Positions 11,571-24,111 of a stretch of 64,000 bases of DNA are shown in pieces; position 1 is the stretch's first letter, and each line of letters starts with the position of its first letter. The stretch is from Ulva prolifera (Eukaryota; Chlorophyta; Ulvophyceae; Ulvales; Ulvaceae). The position numbers and the translations under genes were made by a program. Below the pieces are notes generated by a model that was not told the origin of the DNA, made no database searches, and saw only the letters and a program-made list of their open reading frames with translations. The stretch is taken from NCBI GenBank assembly GCA_023078555.1, contig CM041197.1, positions 7,596,842-7,660,841 of the forward strand, given 5' to 3'.

Positions 11571-14500
11571 ATGGCTCCGCGTAGGCCTCGCACCGCCAAG
11601 CGTGCTGTCAACGACGACCTTGCACTCGTTGGCGTGCTGCGCCTTGATCCTCCACTTCATGTTGGGGACAAAAAGCTGCTATACAAGTGCACTAAATGTA
11701 GTAAACCGTTTGACAGGCTTCTGACTGCCCAGAATCACCCCCGCGACTGCCCCGGGGGACAAGCCGCGGGGCGCGCTCAGACTCGTGACGAGGGCACGGG
11801 AGATGACACAGGCAACCAGCCAGTGGCGGGCAACCAGCCTCCCGGCGTTGTCGACCTCGGTCGAGTCGACGAGGTCCTCTTCGAGGTGCGCCTGTCCCTG
11901 ATCACCTCGTCTGCTCTCGAGTGCTGACTACCTGGTGATCGTGATTGGTGTCATGTGGCCAGGTCCCTGAGGGCTCCGACGTATCCGAAGAAGACTACGG
12001 AGACGACGATGTGGACAGCCTATACGACGACGCCAGCAGTGTCTTCTCCAGCCTGTCAGGAGATGACTGGGACACAGCCTCTACTGAGGTTTGTCCTTTC
12101 GGTGTCTCCCGACGCAGCCTGATTATCCGATTTGCTCTTGTGCTGGGCACCCACCCCCTGCTCCCTGTCGGTGTAAATGGCTGGTGAATATGTGCAGAGC
12201 GACTCCCTCGATGGCCGCGAGGGTCCACAGGTCGCAGCTGAGGCTGCAGCCGTGAAGGGGACTGCCGCATGGTGGCGTCAGAGACGGATGGATCCGGTCT
12301 CCGACACCTGCCGTCTCACAGTGTTGACTGTATCAATGTGGATCGCCAGCCTGAAGAGCATGTTCCGGATGAGTGATGTTGTGGTGGACATGTGGTGTCG
12401 TTTTGTGCATTACCTACTCTTACCAGATGGGAATATGTTCCCCCCATCCTTCCACCTGGTCAAGGCTGTCCTGGCTGTACCAGATGTCTCTTCAGTGACC
12501 CGGCACGTGTGCCCACAGTGCTGGACTCTCTTCCCAGGTATAAAGCCGTGTGATCATACCCACCACTTGGACGATGTCTGCAACACCCCAGGGTGCACCC
12601 AGAAGCGTTTCGAGGTGGACCTGGCAGGCAAGGGTGCACCTTGCCGGAGTGTCTTCTACTTTGGGGAGGCCGCATCGCTGAAAGACCTGATTCTGCAACC
12701 TGGCGTCCTGGCCGCGGTTCGTGCTCATCGAGTGCACGCGCTAACGGATCCCGCCGGTTTCTGGCAGTCCCCTGCCGGACGTGCCCTGAACGCCGCATGC
12801 GGCGGGATTTTCGCCAAGGCTGACCCGGACGAAATTGCACTGCTTTTCAGCTTGGGTGCGCTCGGCTTGAGTTCGGCGTATCCTGGGTCCCCGTCACTCA
12901 GTTGCCAGGCCCACAATATCGTCTGGGTCCAGTGTGGCCTGCAGCAGCCTCTCCCCGACACTAAGTCCGCTTGCAGGGGGTGACGGCGCCCAACTGTACG
13001 TGAACAAGCAACACGGGACCACAATCTGGGGCATCCGCCTGCTCGACCTCCCCCCTCATCTGTCTCATTGCAATGAGGCCTGGATCCCCCTGGGGGTAGT
13101 CGAGGGCCCAACTGAACCCACGAACATGGACAGCATCCTTGCACAGGTCCTCGAGTTCTTCAAGAAGCATGACCCAGGTACGTGTCAGTCTGGCGAGTGT
13201 GTACCCACCGCACACTCATGTCCGGCCAGTGCTTAATGTGCGCTGTGTTCACTATAAGCCCCCTACAATGCAGCCAGGAAGGGGGAGGACGGGGTCGAGG
13301 CTCTCAAAGTCGAGATGCCTGACGGAACAGTTCTGCGCATCTGGCCGGTGCTCTGCTGTGTGGAGGGCGACATTCCGTGGATGCAGAAGTTGACAAACAG
13401 CATCGGGCACGGCGGCAAGAGGGCGTGCTTCCGTTGCGCCCAGAACGGCGTCTGGGTGTTCGCAGCCAACACAGTTCGGTATGATGGCTCCAGTTGCCGT
13501 GCCCTCGCCATGCTGCCTCTGACCACCCCTGCTTACCCCTGGCATCCCTGCCAAGCCCGCCTCCGCCACCCCCTCCGACATGGCTGTGGGGCTCACTACT
13601 GTCCTTATCAAACATCCGCCGTGCAGCTGGCTTGGGTTCCACGGCCCGGTCATCCAGCCTCAGCCGGTTCACGCTGCGGGGCCTGATCAAGGAAAGCCCC
13701 TCACAGCGGCGCAAGAGACGGAGATTGCCGCGGGGGCGGTGCCGAGGATGGTGCCCGGCAGTATGGAACCAGACCCCGGGGCCCCCCCCCCTCGCACGAA
13801 GTGGTCTGAGGTTACCACCATCGACCCGGCGACCCTGGCAAAGGACTGCCGGCTGAAGTACTCTGCTTCAGAGATGTGCGCTCGCGGCCACACAGCAGAC
13901 TTGTTGATCGATCAGGTGCGGCTACCCTTGTATTTGAATCTTTCCTCTGTCCTGCGGCCCATGTGCCAGCATGCATGGTCGATGTTCTGCCAATACGCCC
14001 ACCAGGAGCCTTGCATGCAGACCACCAGCCCCACGTTGGACCGCTACACTGCCAAAGACACCCTGCTGGAACGGCAGAAACTTGCGAAGAAGGAGCACAT
14101 CCGCCTGGGGGTTAAAGGGTCTTCCCTGTTCAGCACCCTCTCATACTTCAAGTGCGCACCCCTACCTCAGGACAGCTGCCATACCGTCATCTGGACCCAT
14201 GAATACACCGTGAAGGAGGTTGTTTCTGCAGTCCATGCCACTTCTTCCGCTACGGTGTCGCGCACGTGTTCCTCCTTGGCCTCCTCATGGACTTCTGGAA
14301 TCAGTGGCTGCCGAGTTCGAAGAGGCGTAAGAAAGCCCGCCCTGCAGGCCCCAGGCGGTTGTATCAGCTGCCTAAAGAGGTGGTGGCCCAGATCGCTGCC
14401 CGCGCGTCCCACATCATGCACACTTATCTGTTCAAGAAAGTGTACACCGACATCACCAAGTGCGGTTCCGCGGCCCCCCACAATACGGCAGCGGTCACTG

Positions 14501-15948
14501 GTTACTGCTGGCAGCTGTCCCATGCACAAATGTCGTGAACCTTACATCTTGCGGAGGCCAGCAGGAGGCTCGCTTCAAGTTTGCACTGCTGCAGGCACCG
14601 GTCTCGGTGGCTCATGGAGGACTGGCTTGCGTTCACTGAGACGTTCTCCTTGTACTTGCTGCACGACCTCCAATGGGAGCCCGACCAGGAGGATGTTCGG
14701 CTGGTGTTCGAGGAGATGTGGACGCACCTCCGGGCAGGCACCCTGTATTTCCTGCGGTACGAGGAGCTCCAGCATACCGCACCCCGGATCAAAGCAGCTC
14801 AAGACGCATTGATGAAGTACGGCGCGATGGCAGAAGATCTCTTTGGGGGGGAGGTGATCTGCACCTTCAAGCTTCATATTGCAGCCTGGCACCTACCGGA
14901 CCAGGTGAGATGCTGTGGGCCTGCGTTCTTCTGTCTAGAGTTCTGGATCGAACGCATGGTGCAGCTACTTAAACGGCTGATCAAATATCGTTCCACCAAA
15001 TCACCAGAGAAAGTGTATGTCAACGATGAGCTGCTGCGGCGCACATGCATGAGGCTGCTTCACAGCAGCGAGACGGCAGAGGCGGCCGTGCGCACGTTGC
15101 AAGAGGCCGTGGCCTCAGAGAAACACCGTCGGTCAAAACGGCGCAAGGTCCGGGCCGCTGTGCACATGGGCGACACCGACTCTGATGACGGTGATGACGA
15201 CAGGGTGTTTGGGGCGGGTAAGGACCTCGACGCCGAAGAGAAGAAAGAAGTGATGCCGCTGGGGTACACTGGGGTCGGTGAGTTGTCCGGGCTGCCTTAC
15301 CTGCTCTACCACCAGGACGCCCTGCAGGATGCAGGGTGGCCGACCCAGCGGGTCTTGGGTGCGGGCTACGGCAGGAGAGAGGCCATCATGCGGGCGCTTG
15401 GGCTGCCGGTTGCTGGGGAGGTTGTTGCTGAGCGGCAGCTCTGTGAGGTGCACCTGCGAAAATTCCTGCGAGGGCGGGCTTTGGTAGGGGATGTCCTGAC
15501 CTGTGCGCAGCACACTGGTCAGGGCAAGAAAGACAATCGATGGTGCCTGCTGAAGTACCATGTAGTAGAAGAGGGTACGAATAGGGGCCAGGATCGGTAC
15601 TATGTCGGCGACTTGCAATACATAGTCCGTGCCAGGCTCAGCACGGCAGACGGGTCGAATATCTGTAGAACCTGCACTGTAGAGGCCAGCGTACTGTACC
15701 TCGGTGTGACAGACGTGTACGAGTGTAGTACACCCTATACACCCGGATGCAGGGAGGCGGATGAGGAGCTGAACCGCGCTCCCGAGTTTTACAGGGTTGA
15801 TGGCGTGCATCACCGTTCCTCAGCTTACACTGGCCGGTATGTAGTGAACATTGATGCTATGGCCGGGCAGCTGGTTCCGGTGAAACGGACGGCAGGAGGT
15901 GTTCAGTACTGGCAGACAGCGAATAAGGCCTCCGGGCGTACTGTGTAA
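11571..15948 (+). CDS. CACTA transposase (tnp2-type), nine exons
   Basis: It should bind the element ends and cut and paste them. Phase-consistent exons: 11571-11885, 11963-12088, 12198-12855, 12977-13177, 13274-13478, 13627-13915, 14021-14151, 14232-14459 and 14595-15948 (1168 codons plus stop). The N-terminus has a Cys-rich finger (YKCTKCSKPFDRLL) and an acidic linker. The core follows the tnp2 order: LLFSLGGDGAQLY (candidate first catalytic Asp) spliced across exons 3 and 4, GDIPW (second acidic site) followed by the CFRC knuckle, the FFRYGVAHVFLLGLLMDFW block, and MEDWLAFTETFSLYLL. Last comes FKLHIAAWHLPDQVR plus FWIERMVQLLKRLIKYR, the region usually downstream in CACTA transposases. A basic, acid-rich C-terminal tail follows. 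Family assignment is from motifs; the catalytic residues are inferred. Confidence 0.88.
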
Positions 15949-15984
15949 GTAGGTCATCCCCCATATGGCGGCCACCATGCGGAA

Positions 15985-16125
15985 TGCATGTGCCCAGTCA
16001 GCGCCACCGTGGAATGGTTGGTGGCCCACCAACCATTCCGCATGCGAGCAATGCATGTGCCCAGTCAGCGCCACCGTGGAATGGTTGGTGGCCCACCAAC
16101 CATTCCGCATGCGAGCAATGCATGT
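15985..16125. repeat. Palindrome array B: two 66-bp units
   Basis: Two tandem units of about 66 bp lie between the transposase stop and the protease start. Each holds a perfect palindrome (GGAATGGTTGGTGG, centre, CCACCAACCATTCC) preceded by GCATGTGCCCAGTCAGCGCC and followed by GCATGCGAGCAATGC. Read in reverse complement, the flanking sequence is the same as in array C at 24.1-24.4 kb, so B and C are one repeat family. Confidence 0.9.
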
Positions 16126-16346
16126 GCCCAGCACTACTCAAGTGTCTACAGGATGCCCGCGTGCACAGCGTCGATGCTGTGACGTCATGTGGAGTTGGCC
16201 AAGGCCAGCCTGGCTTCTCAAGGACACGCGCTTCTCACACGCGCTGTATCCATGTACCTCCTTTACAGTACACCACGCGTCTCGCTCCAGCTTGTGTAGT
16301 ATTAGCTCCCATTGTCGTTCGAGCCCGTGGCCCGCGATTCATTCCG

Positions 16347-19214
16347 ATGTCTTCAACGTTGAACATTGCCACGATCACCGTGCAAACGCTGAAGAGGTAC
16401 CTCACTGAATTAGATAGTAGAGCTCAATATGAGCCTACTTTTTATAGATTCGTGGAGGTAGCGTCACAGGGAAACTGGGTTCCTGGGCACCGCATCCCGT
16501 CGCTGGTCATGGACAGGCCACACGGCTTTCCGGTGGACATGATGGAATCCGGCTGGGTACTGACAGCTTACGATGTCGCTATGATAGATACCATCCTTGC
16601 CGGCGATAAAAAGGCGGAGTCCAGGATGTTGGCAGGCTTCTCGTCCATGGGAAGGGTACTAACCCGCGAAGTAGCGGGCGCAAGTACTCCATACCTAGCT
16701 GCTACGCACCATTTAAAGCTGCTATGGGTCGCGATGCGAGAAGCCGCGTTTCAGCGGGCCGTCCAGTCAGAAGCACCGTGCGGGGTGCATGCCATCGCGG
16801 TGTACAGGTCCGTCGCCACGACCCAAGGCCCCGACGAGACCATGGCAGGGCTTCTGCTTCGCCTCCGGATGACCATCGGTGGCCGGCCGATTGTAGCATG
16901 GTGGGATAGGCTCCAGGCCAGCGCCCCACAAGCCACACCGATGTGGCCCAGACCGGCGGTCCTCGAGGCCCGCTTAACGGCGCCAGTAATGCCGCCGCAG
17001 CTCGAACCCCAGGGTGCACAGCTGTCGGCCCCGCATGGCGGTGTCATGCCATCTGGGTCACCGCAGGCCCCCGAGCCTGGCCCTCCCGAGAGGGCAGAAT
17101 CCTGCGGCCAGAGCGCTGTGGGGACCACGGTGGCGTCCCGCCTGGCACCAGCCCCCGACAGCCCCCGGGACGATGACGCAGCGGAACGTGCAGTGGCGGC
17201 AACACCGCCAGCGGCTCTGCCGGATCGACAGGAGTGCGCGGTCCCCAAGGCAAAGGGGGCTGCTGCTTCTGGGCGTGCAATGATGCACCCTGCCCAGCCC
17301 AGGAGGTTCAGCCGCGGCGCAGTACTGGCTGCAGCCGCCCAGGACCCTCCTGGGCCCACACCGGCCTCCCCGCGCCAGTTAGCCGGTGCCGCTGGGCCGA
17401 TGGAGGTGGACACCCCAGACGGTGGGGATGGCGCAGCTCGCCCATCCACTTCGGGCCAGTTAGCCGGTGCCGCTGGGCCGATGGAGGTGGACACCCCAGA
17501 CGGTGGGGATGGCGCAGCTCACCCACCCGCCGTGGGGAAGGGGTTCTTGTCCCCAGCGAGCTTGCTGCCACCGGAGGGCGGGGGAGGGAGACAGCCAATG
17601 AACCGGGCTCCGGAGAGGTCGGATGCCCGGCCGCTGAAGCGGCTGGCCGCTGAAATGTCGCACGTGGCCCCCACGGGGAACCTCCTCCGCGGCCAGAAGC
17701 TCGACGTGGTGGACGTGGAGTGTCCATCAGGCAGCACTAGAGTGCCCAGTGTTGAAGTGCACCTGGCAGTTTTCGGTGCCGTGAAAGTGACGGTACGTTT
17801 GGCTGTCAACCACTTCCGGGAGTTCTGGGTGACAGAGTGGTTCAGCTCCATCCCGGTGCAGTATGCGGTAGTGAAGGCGGCTGTCCTAGCCGGGCCGGGG
17901 GTCATTGCGGTCCCGTCTGACCACATCGCAGGACTGGTCACCCGTGACCCTAGCAGCGACCCCGAGGCCCGTAGAATGCTGATGCACCTCGCCAAGTGGC
18001 TGAAGAGGGCGGACGCACTGAACTCAAGGTGTATCCTCATCCCGGTGCCAACGGGGAAGCACTGGGCACTTGCAGCGGTGTACTCTCCAAGTGCGATTCC
18101 AAATACCATCGTATGCACTTGTGACTGTGCATGTGAACACCCCCCCCCAAAACCCCCCGATTTCCCCACCTTCCCCCGTTTGTGCCGTATGACACAGTGC
18201 CGCTGTGGACACTCTAACCACCCCTACATGCAGGGCTTCTGCTGCTTGGGAAGTGCCCCGTAATGAGCTGGTTCGACTCACTTGCCGACGCGTCGGCGTC
18301 AGCACCAACTGCCCTCATAGACGTGATGAGCCTGGCGCTGTGTCAGGGCCTTAAGGGGGTACCCCCCCTAACTGAACTGCCACAGGGGTTATCGACACCT
18401 GGTCGACAGAAGTACCAGCCGAAGCGCGGAGCCAAACAAAGTGCCCTGCCAACGCTGAAGCCGAAGTACCTCCTCAAGCTACGCGTGGTATGTCTCATCT
18501 GTGTGTCACCTCACTGTCGCCGTCAGTTACACCGCATCACAGTGTGGCGGACTAGTCCTGCCAGCCACAAGTGGGGCCTCTGAACACAGGCGCGGTGTGC
18601 AGGTGAAAGGTGTTCCTGAACAGCGGAATACCTTTGACTGCGGGGTCCACACCTGCCTGATGGCAGAGGCTGTGGGTGACGCCATTAAACAGTGCGACCA
18701 GGGTCGCCAGAACATGGTGGTATTGTCCTCCAGCGACGGGTCCGCTGTGGATCGGGGGGCTGTCAGCCGGCTGAAGCTGTTGAAGGCGGAGCATGTAGTG
18801 ATATACCGTGTCCTCATGGCACGTACACTGCTACAAGAATGGGAGAATAAGGGGCGTGCAGGGGATTTCGTTGGTCGCCTAGGCTCAGAGGAGGCCCGAC
18901 GCATCTTAATTGATGCCAGGTGGGATGTGAACCTGAAGGAGCCTATCTGCCCGGACCTCACGGAAGAGGAACTACGGTACCGCTCCAGCCACCAATTGCC
19001 TCCCACAGTGCAATGCATGTACGTTGCGCGTGTCCATGTCCAGGCACCATCGATAGTTGGCATGTCTTCTGACGCCGGAGCATCTGTCTGCAGGCACTGG
19101 TTCAGGACAACATTGTGGACTGAAATTGTCCCCAGTGTTCAGAAGCCGGCGATGGCCCTGAACGCCGAGTATAAATCCCTATTCCAACTGCCATTGCCAA
19201 GCCTTAGGCGATAA
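16347..19214 (+). CDS. Transposon-borne Ulp1/C48-like cysteine protease
   Basis: This is a SUMO-protease-fold enzyme carried by the CACTA element. Exons are 16347-18090, 18234-18487 and 18603-19214, all in phase (869 codons plus stop). The catalytic triad is spread over three exons: His in TGKHWALAAVYS at the end of exon 1, Asp in SWFDSLAD in exon 2, and Gln and Cys in VPEQRNTFDCGVHTC in exon 3. These match the HW, Asp and Q...N.DCG motifs of C48 peptidases. Residues ~1-195 are an unrecognised helical domain. Residues ~200-440 are Pro/Ala-rich with a tandem 27-residue duplication. The start was chosen at the ATG after array B; the frame is open further upstream through the repeat. In other CACTA and Mutator elements, captured or ancestral Ulp1 genes are known. 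Whether it acts on SUMO is unknown. Confidence 0.85.
17376..17537 (+). repeat. 81-bp tandem duplication inside the protease gene
   Basis: Two nearly identical 81-bp copies start at 17376 and 17457, each encoding a 27-residue stretch beginning QLAGAAGPMEVDTPDGG. The duplication is in frame and lies in the disordered linker before the protease domain. Confidence 0.85.
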
Positions 19215-19850
19215 ATACAGAATATGCGCATGTTGAGTACAGCAGCTGCGCTGCTCAGTAGATGACTGATGCTGTCCAGGCGGATGTTATTTTAGCAGAA
19301 ACGACTGACAAAGTTGAGTCGTTTGATGATTGTAATACTAACAGCAGACATGTGTTGCACGCGAACTGAAGCCATTGAGGATGGATAGTTATGTTTACAC
19401 GCGATAACGATTGGGATACTGAGTCGAAATCCGTAGGTTAACTACGGCGTCTTGCCTTATGTACCTATTGTGTTCAGAACAGTGTCAACTGTGCCCCCCT
19501 GGCAGCAGCCCGCAGCGCTGCAGTACTCGAGATAACGAGGTACAGTGCAGCTGCGGCGAAATGGCATCACGAACATAAGTATCAGCTCGAGACAATACGC
19601 ACCAGTAATTGCATAGGTATACACGGACTGCAGGTTACAGATCCGTGTTGTGGCACATCGCACCCCCACGCTAACACACACACGCCACTGCAATGAACCC
19701 CTTCAAATTCCCTACAAATCTACAGGCAGCCTACTCCCCGCCGGCAATGTCACCGTCATCCGCCTCCAGTATACCCAGCGCCTCTCGTAGTTCACTCATG
19801 GGGTCTTGGGGAGACTGCAAACACGGCGCCAGTTAGGCCACATCACGAGG
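19215..19850. other. Convergent intergenic region in the CACTA element
   Basis: About 640 bp between the convergent protease gene and the right-side minus-strand gene. No repeat, coding signal or recognisable terminator was seen. Confidence 0.4.
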
Positions 19851-22800
19851 TCACACTTCGGGATCGTAGATACGGTGGACCGGACAGGGGCGACGTAGGT
19901 GGACAGGGGACTCATACAACCAGCGACACACCTCCTGACTCGTCAAGAGGACCTCGTTCATGGTGGTGGCGTCTGGAATCAGCCCATGGCCAGAAAGGAC
20001 CACCATGAGCATGATCCTCTGGTCATCCCCGGGTGACTGTAGACGCGGGTTGCAGCGCGTCATTGTCCCCCACATGGCAGCGGCACACTGCAGCTTCGTC
20101 TCCCTGTCGCAGGTGGATGGACCGGACGAAGGCGGATCGTCATTTATGGTTATGACGGTCTTGCGGCCACGGTCCTGCTTGTTAACGGATACAACAAGAG
20201 TCCCAGGACCGGCTGGCACCAGCGAGGTCGCTGGGTCCCACATAGGGCGGTCTGGTCCCGACGTGGGGTCGACGGGGTCATACTGAGGCCCGACCGTTGG
20301 GGGCTGTGAGGCGGTGGACCTCACGACGCCCGGGGTGCCCCCCCCTCCGCCCCCCCCCCCCCCCCCGGCAAGACCCCAGAGGATGGATCCGAAGAGGGGG
20401 GGGCAACGCCTGACACGCGGGCCAGAGTACCCAGAAGGGTACCTCCGTCGGGCCATGATGCGTTCAGGGCCGCTGGTGGCCCTGACGCGCAGCCCCAATC
20501 ATCCCTGGGCCCCGAGTTGCTGCCAGATCCTGGCCTAGCTGCGGACACCCCCCCCCCCCCCACCCGCGGCCTTCGGCAGGCCCCCCCCGGCAGCAGCTGC
20601 CTGCTGAGCCGGCTGCGACAGCGCAGCTGCGGCGTTGTCAGTGCCGGCGGCTGCAGCGGCGGGGCCACTGCCACCACTCCCCCCACCCGCGGCCTTCGGC
20701 AGGCCCCCCCCGGCAGCAGCTGCCTGCTGAGCCGGCTGCGACAGCGCAGCTGCGGCGTTGTCAGTGCCGGCGGCTGCAGCGGCGGGTCCACTGCCACCAC
20801 TCCCCCCACCCAGGGGCTTCGGCAGGCCCCCCCCGGCAGCAGCTGCCTGCTGAGCCGGCTGCGACAGCGCAGCTGCGGCGTTGTCAGTGCCGGCGGCTGC
20901 AGCGGCGGGTCCACTGCCACCACTCCCCCCACCCAGGGGCTTCGGCAGGCCCCCCCCGGCAGCAGCTGCCTGCTGAGCCGGCTGCGACAGCGCAGCTGCG
21001 GCGTTGTCAGTGCCGGCGGCTGCAGCGGCGGGGCCACTGCCACCACTCCCCCCACCCGCGGCCTTTGGCAGGCCCCAGACAGACGCACTCGCGCCAGTCC
21101 GTGGCTTGGGCTGCGCCCTGCGCCCGGCGAGGTCCCCATCACCCTTGTCCACGTCGCTACCAGATCCCTTTCCACCGCCGGTGGTGCAGGTGGAACTATT
21201 CCCACCCCCCTCCGCAGTGGACACCAGCGGTGCACCCAGGGCATCGGGGGGTAGCTGCTGGCGTACACAATGTGGGAGGTGCCCAAGCTCGCCGCTGTAC
21301 AAACAGCGAGTGTGTTTGAAACCATCCCCCTAGCTGTGTCTCACGCGGGCTGTTGAACGCTGTTATGACACTGCAGGGCATCCAGGAAAACACACATGAG
21401 CGGCATGACACACCTGGCGCATTCTGGAACCTGCATCCCCATGACGATAGCCCTTGTAGCCAGGATTTGCGCCGCGTCGTACCCCCAGTCCTCAATGTCC
21501 TGGAACGACGCTGGGACAAGGGCAAGCAATTTACTCTTCTTCTTTGCGCCCCCTTGATCTGCGGCACCTTCAATCTCAGGGACACTGGTGGTGCACAGGA
21601 ACCGCCATGCCCTCAATGCCCAATGCCAGATGGTATCGCCCGGGCAGACGTCAATGAGGAGGGAGGTGAAACGGTGCACCGGGTTCCCGACGCCGGTGGG
21701 TGACAGCCCTGCAAGCGGGGTACCGTTTAGAGGCCCACCGGGGGAAAGGCATCGCGTACACTACCAAACCAGGGAGCCGAACCAGCAACACCTCGGAACA
21801 GGCAGAGGCAGTCTAGGGACGCACAGGAAGTGTTCACAGCGGTGACCAGTATGGCCGCCATGAGAGGATCCAAAAAGCAGGGCCCGGCCTCGCGATAGGG
21901 TTCATATTCCCACCCCGGGACCCGCTGCTTGACATCGGGGTCTGCGTGCGCCCACCCAAACACCATAGCCTGGTAGGCGGCGAAGCAAAGCTGCAGCCCC
22001 GACCCGCAGGAGGACCCACGTACTGGCATGTACGCGACGCAGGCACTAAGCATGGCTTGGTGGAACGTCGTGACATCTGCGAAGCATTCAGCAAAAAGCC
22101 TCGATTGATCAGACTCCTGCATGCTAGTTGAGTATACAACTCCTAGATTGAGTGACTACATGTGCAGCTAACACACGCCGTAGTCGTGGCTACAGGGAGA
22201 TTCGTATTTGAAGGAGCCACACCAGCCTCGGATTCAGCAGAGGGTGTGCCGCTGCGTACTCCACAACAAAAGGGGCCAGATTATAGACGGCCGCAACAAA
22301 CTCCCCGATGATGTCAATGTCCTGCAGACGGTCTGTTTGCTAAATCGCTGCACCCCTGACCTGATTCCCCGATTGGGCGAAAAGGACACACGCAAGGCCG
22401 GAATGGGGACAACAGCGATAGGCTACTGGTCAACGTCACATGCGCCAGGCAAGTTTGTAGAGGGTGCCCAGAGAGGAGGAACGCACATGTACGTCTATGA
22501 GATGAGGGTAGAATGTGTGGATGTCGGTAAGCAGACTCCCACCGGCGGCCAAGTTTGTCACCGCTTTGGACACCTCACCCTTGTGCCCTGACAGGACGGA
22601 TCGGCAAGCTGTCTCCTGGTAGACCTTCACTGCCAATTCATCGCTTGGAGACCTCCCGCTTTCAGAGCAGAGAAGTGCCGCCCTCGTCTTCTCGTACAAA
22701 AACAACGAGCACAGGGGGTTACAACCCACCGGCACGTTGCAGGTGGGCTCGGGCACCTTGAGTTTGGCTTTGCCCTTTTTACCGCCCGTCCCCTCCTCGG

Positions 22801-23009
22801 CCTCTGAACGCTTGGTGCTGGGCACGTCCATGCACTGAGCGTCTGGGGGGAGGCCACTGAAGAAAAAGCACCAGGCCCACAACATGGCCCGAGGAGTGGC
22901 GACGTAGTACTCTACAAAACACACCCCGCTCACACAACGTGATACACCACGTGCAACTGTCGGAAACACGGCGACAGGGAGGCACTGTCGACAGTACACA
23001 AGTGTCGTA

Positions 23010-23050
<41 letters not shown>

Positions 23051-23837
23051 TTTCATACTGCCGTGTTCCTTCGGGGGGGCATCGGGCTGTTTCCGCTTCT
23101 TGGAGCTCTTCAACTGCGGGAGCCCGCGCGCCGCCCTGTCGCTCTGTTGCACAGTCTCGGAGCCAGCAGCCCCAGCGTGACCCGATTCGGTAGTCGCCCG
23201 AGCGGGCGCTGGTGGGGCATGCTGGCGAACATTCCCAGTTACAGGCACCTACATGATCCGGGGGGACTCGGGATGGCGAATTCACAAACAAGGGCGGGTG
23301 TGACAAGGGCGGGGGTGTGGCGGATGGGCATGGGCGCCGACAGTGCATTTCCCGTGTGTAATGTCGGGGCCAAACAGAACGGACCTCCTGGGTCTGGGGT
23401 GGGCACACCTTTTTCTGACCGTACAACTTCGCCAACACACAAGGGGCGTCACATCCAGGTGGAGGTGCTGAGATTCCCTCCCATGCTGGCACCAACAACT
23501 CCTCCTGCTCGCGCATCCACGCCCCGAGTTGCAGACAAGCGAGCACTACAGAATATTTCACGTATGCTACGCCCTGTTCTACTGTTTGCGAGATACGGCC
23601 CACCGCCTGTAGCCCGGCATTCAACCAAGCGTCGCAAGCGCTGTCAGAGCCGGGCTGTCCTTTACGGCCGACGCGCCCCAAGTCCGTAAAATGGCCTGAC
23701 CGAGATATCAGCGTGCCAATCACGGGAGACAGCGCCGGCCGCAGACAGGCGGGTGGTGTGAACGCAGCAACGCTTGTGTCAGGCTGGGCATCGCCAGGGC
23801 AACAGGCTACAGCTTCCTCACCACCCACGACAGACAT
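19851..23837 (-). CDS. Right-side CACTA protein of unknown function, multi-exon
   Basis: It starts at the ATG at 23837 (MSVVGGEEAVACC). Supported exons: 23837-23409, 23248-23059, 22911 to about 22562, 22116 to about 21840, about 21700-21350, about 21300-20540, and a last exon to the stop at 19851. Early splices keep phase; the later ones are approximate. Exon 2 has a nuclear-localisation-like KSSKKRKQP. The middle holds helical segments (DVTTFHQAMLSACVAYMP; WHWALRAWRFL). The sixth exon has near-identical 41-residue Gly/Ala/Gln repeats. The C-terminus is more ordered (TKLQCAAAMWGTMTRC; TSQEVCRWLYESPVHL). No family is recognised. Position suggests an accessory protein of the transposon, but nothing in the sequence gives an activity. 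Confidence 0.6.
20561..21070 (-). repeat. 123-bp coding minisatellite, about four copies
   Basis: Units of 123 bp begin near 20570, 20693, 20816 and 20939, with a partial one near 21061. Read on the minus strand they encode a 41-residue Gly-Leu-Pro-Lys/Ala/Gln repeat within the right-side transposon gene. The copies are almost identical, with variation mainly KAA versus KPL. Confidence 0.88.
23012..23049. repeat. 38-base poly-G tract (poly-C on the gene strand)
   Basis: An uninterrupted run of 38 G on the + strand. It falls in the second intron (about 23058-22912) of the right-side minus-strand gene, just after the GTATGA donor, so it is transcribed as poly-C. Assembly length at such a run is uncertain. 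Confidence 0.9.
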
Positions 23838-24111
23838 CTTCTACAACACTTTTCGAAATTATCTGAAAAAACTTTCGGGACGCAGCACACAATCAGCTGG
23901 CCGCAGTAGACGCCAGGACGATACCAGCGATAGATACACAACTCTGAGTCTATGTCAATGCCGTGATGAGACCGCGGTCACGCGACAACAACCTTGCCTC
24001 GTCTGAAGCGACTCACAGCGCTCTGGGAAACTTGGAAGGTACCACGCTCACTCCAGAGTTCAGCAAAGTCGATACTCGGTGCTCGTGGGCATCCTGTCGA
24101 CACTTCAGCAG

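Noticed and set aside
12492..13714. Several minus-strand frames opposite the transposase
   Set aside because: Antisense shadows of exons whose + strand reading matches tnp2 motifs and keeps phase over nine exons.
15949..16346. Fusion of transposase and protease into one polyprotein via the GTAAGT at the transposase stop
   Set aside because: A strong donor-like GTAAGT overlaps the stop at 15946-15948, so splicing to the protease is conceivable. But palindrome array B lies between them and a good ATG follows at 16347, so two genes are simpler.
22779..23837. Single 352-codon minus-strand frame through the poly-C run
   Set aside because: The poly-proline stretch comes from the homopolymer. In-phase donors and acceptors at 23409/23248 and 23059/22911 give a better protein.
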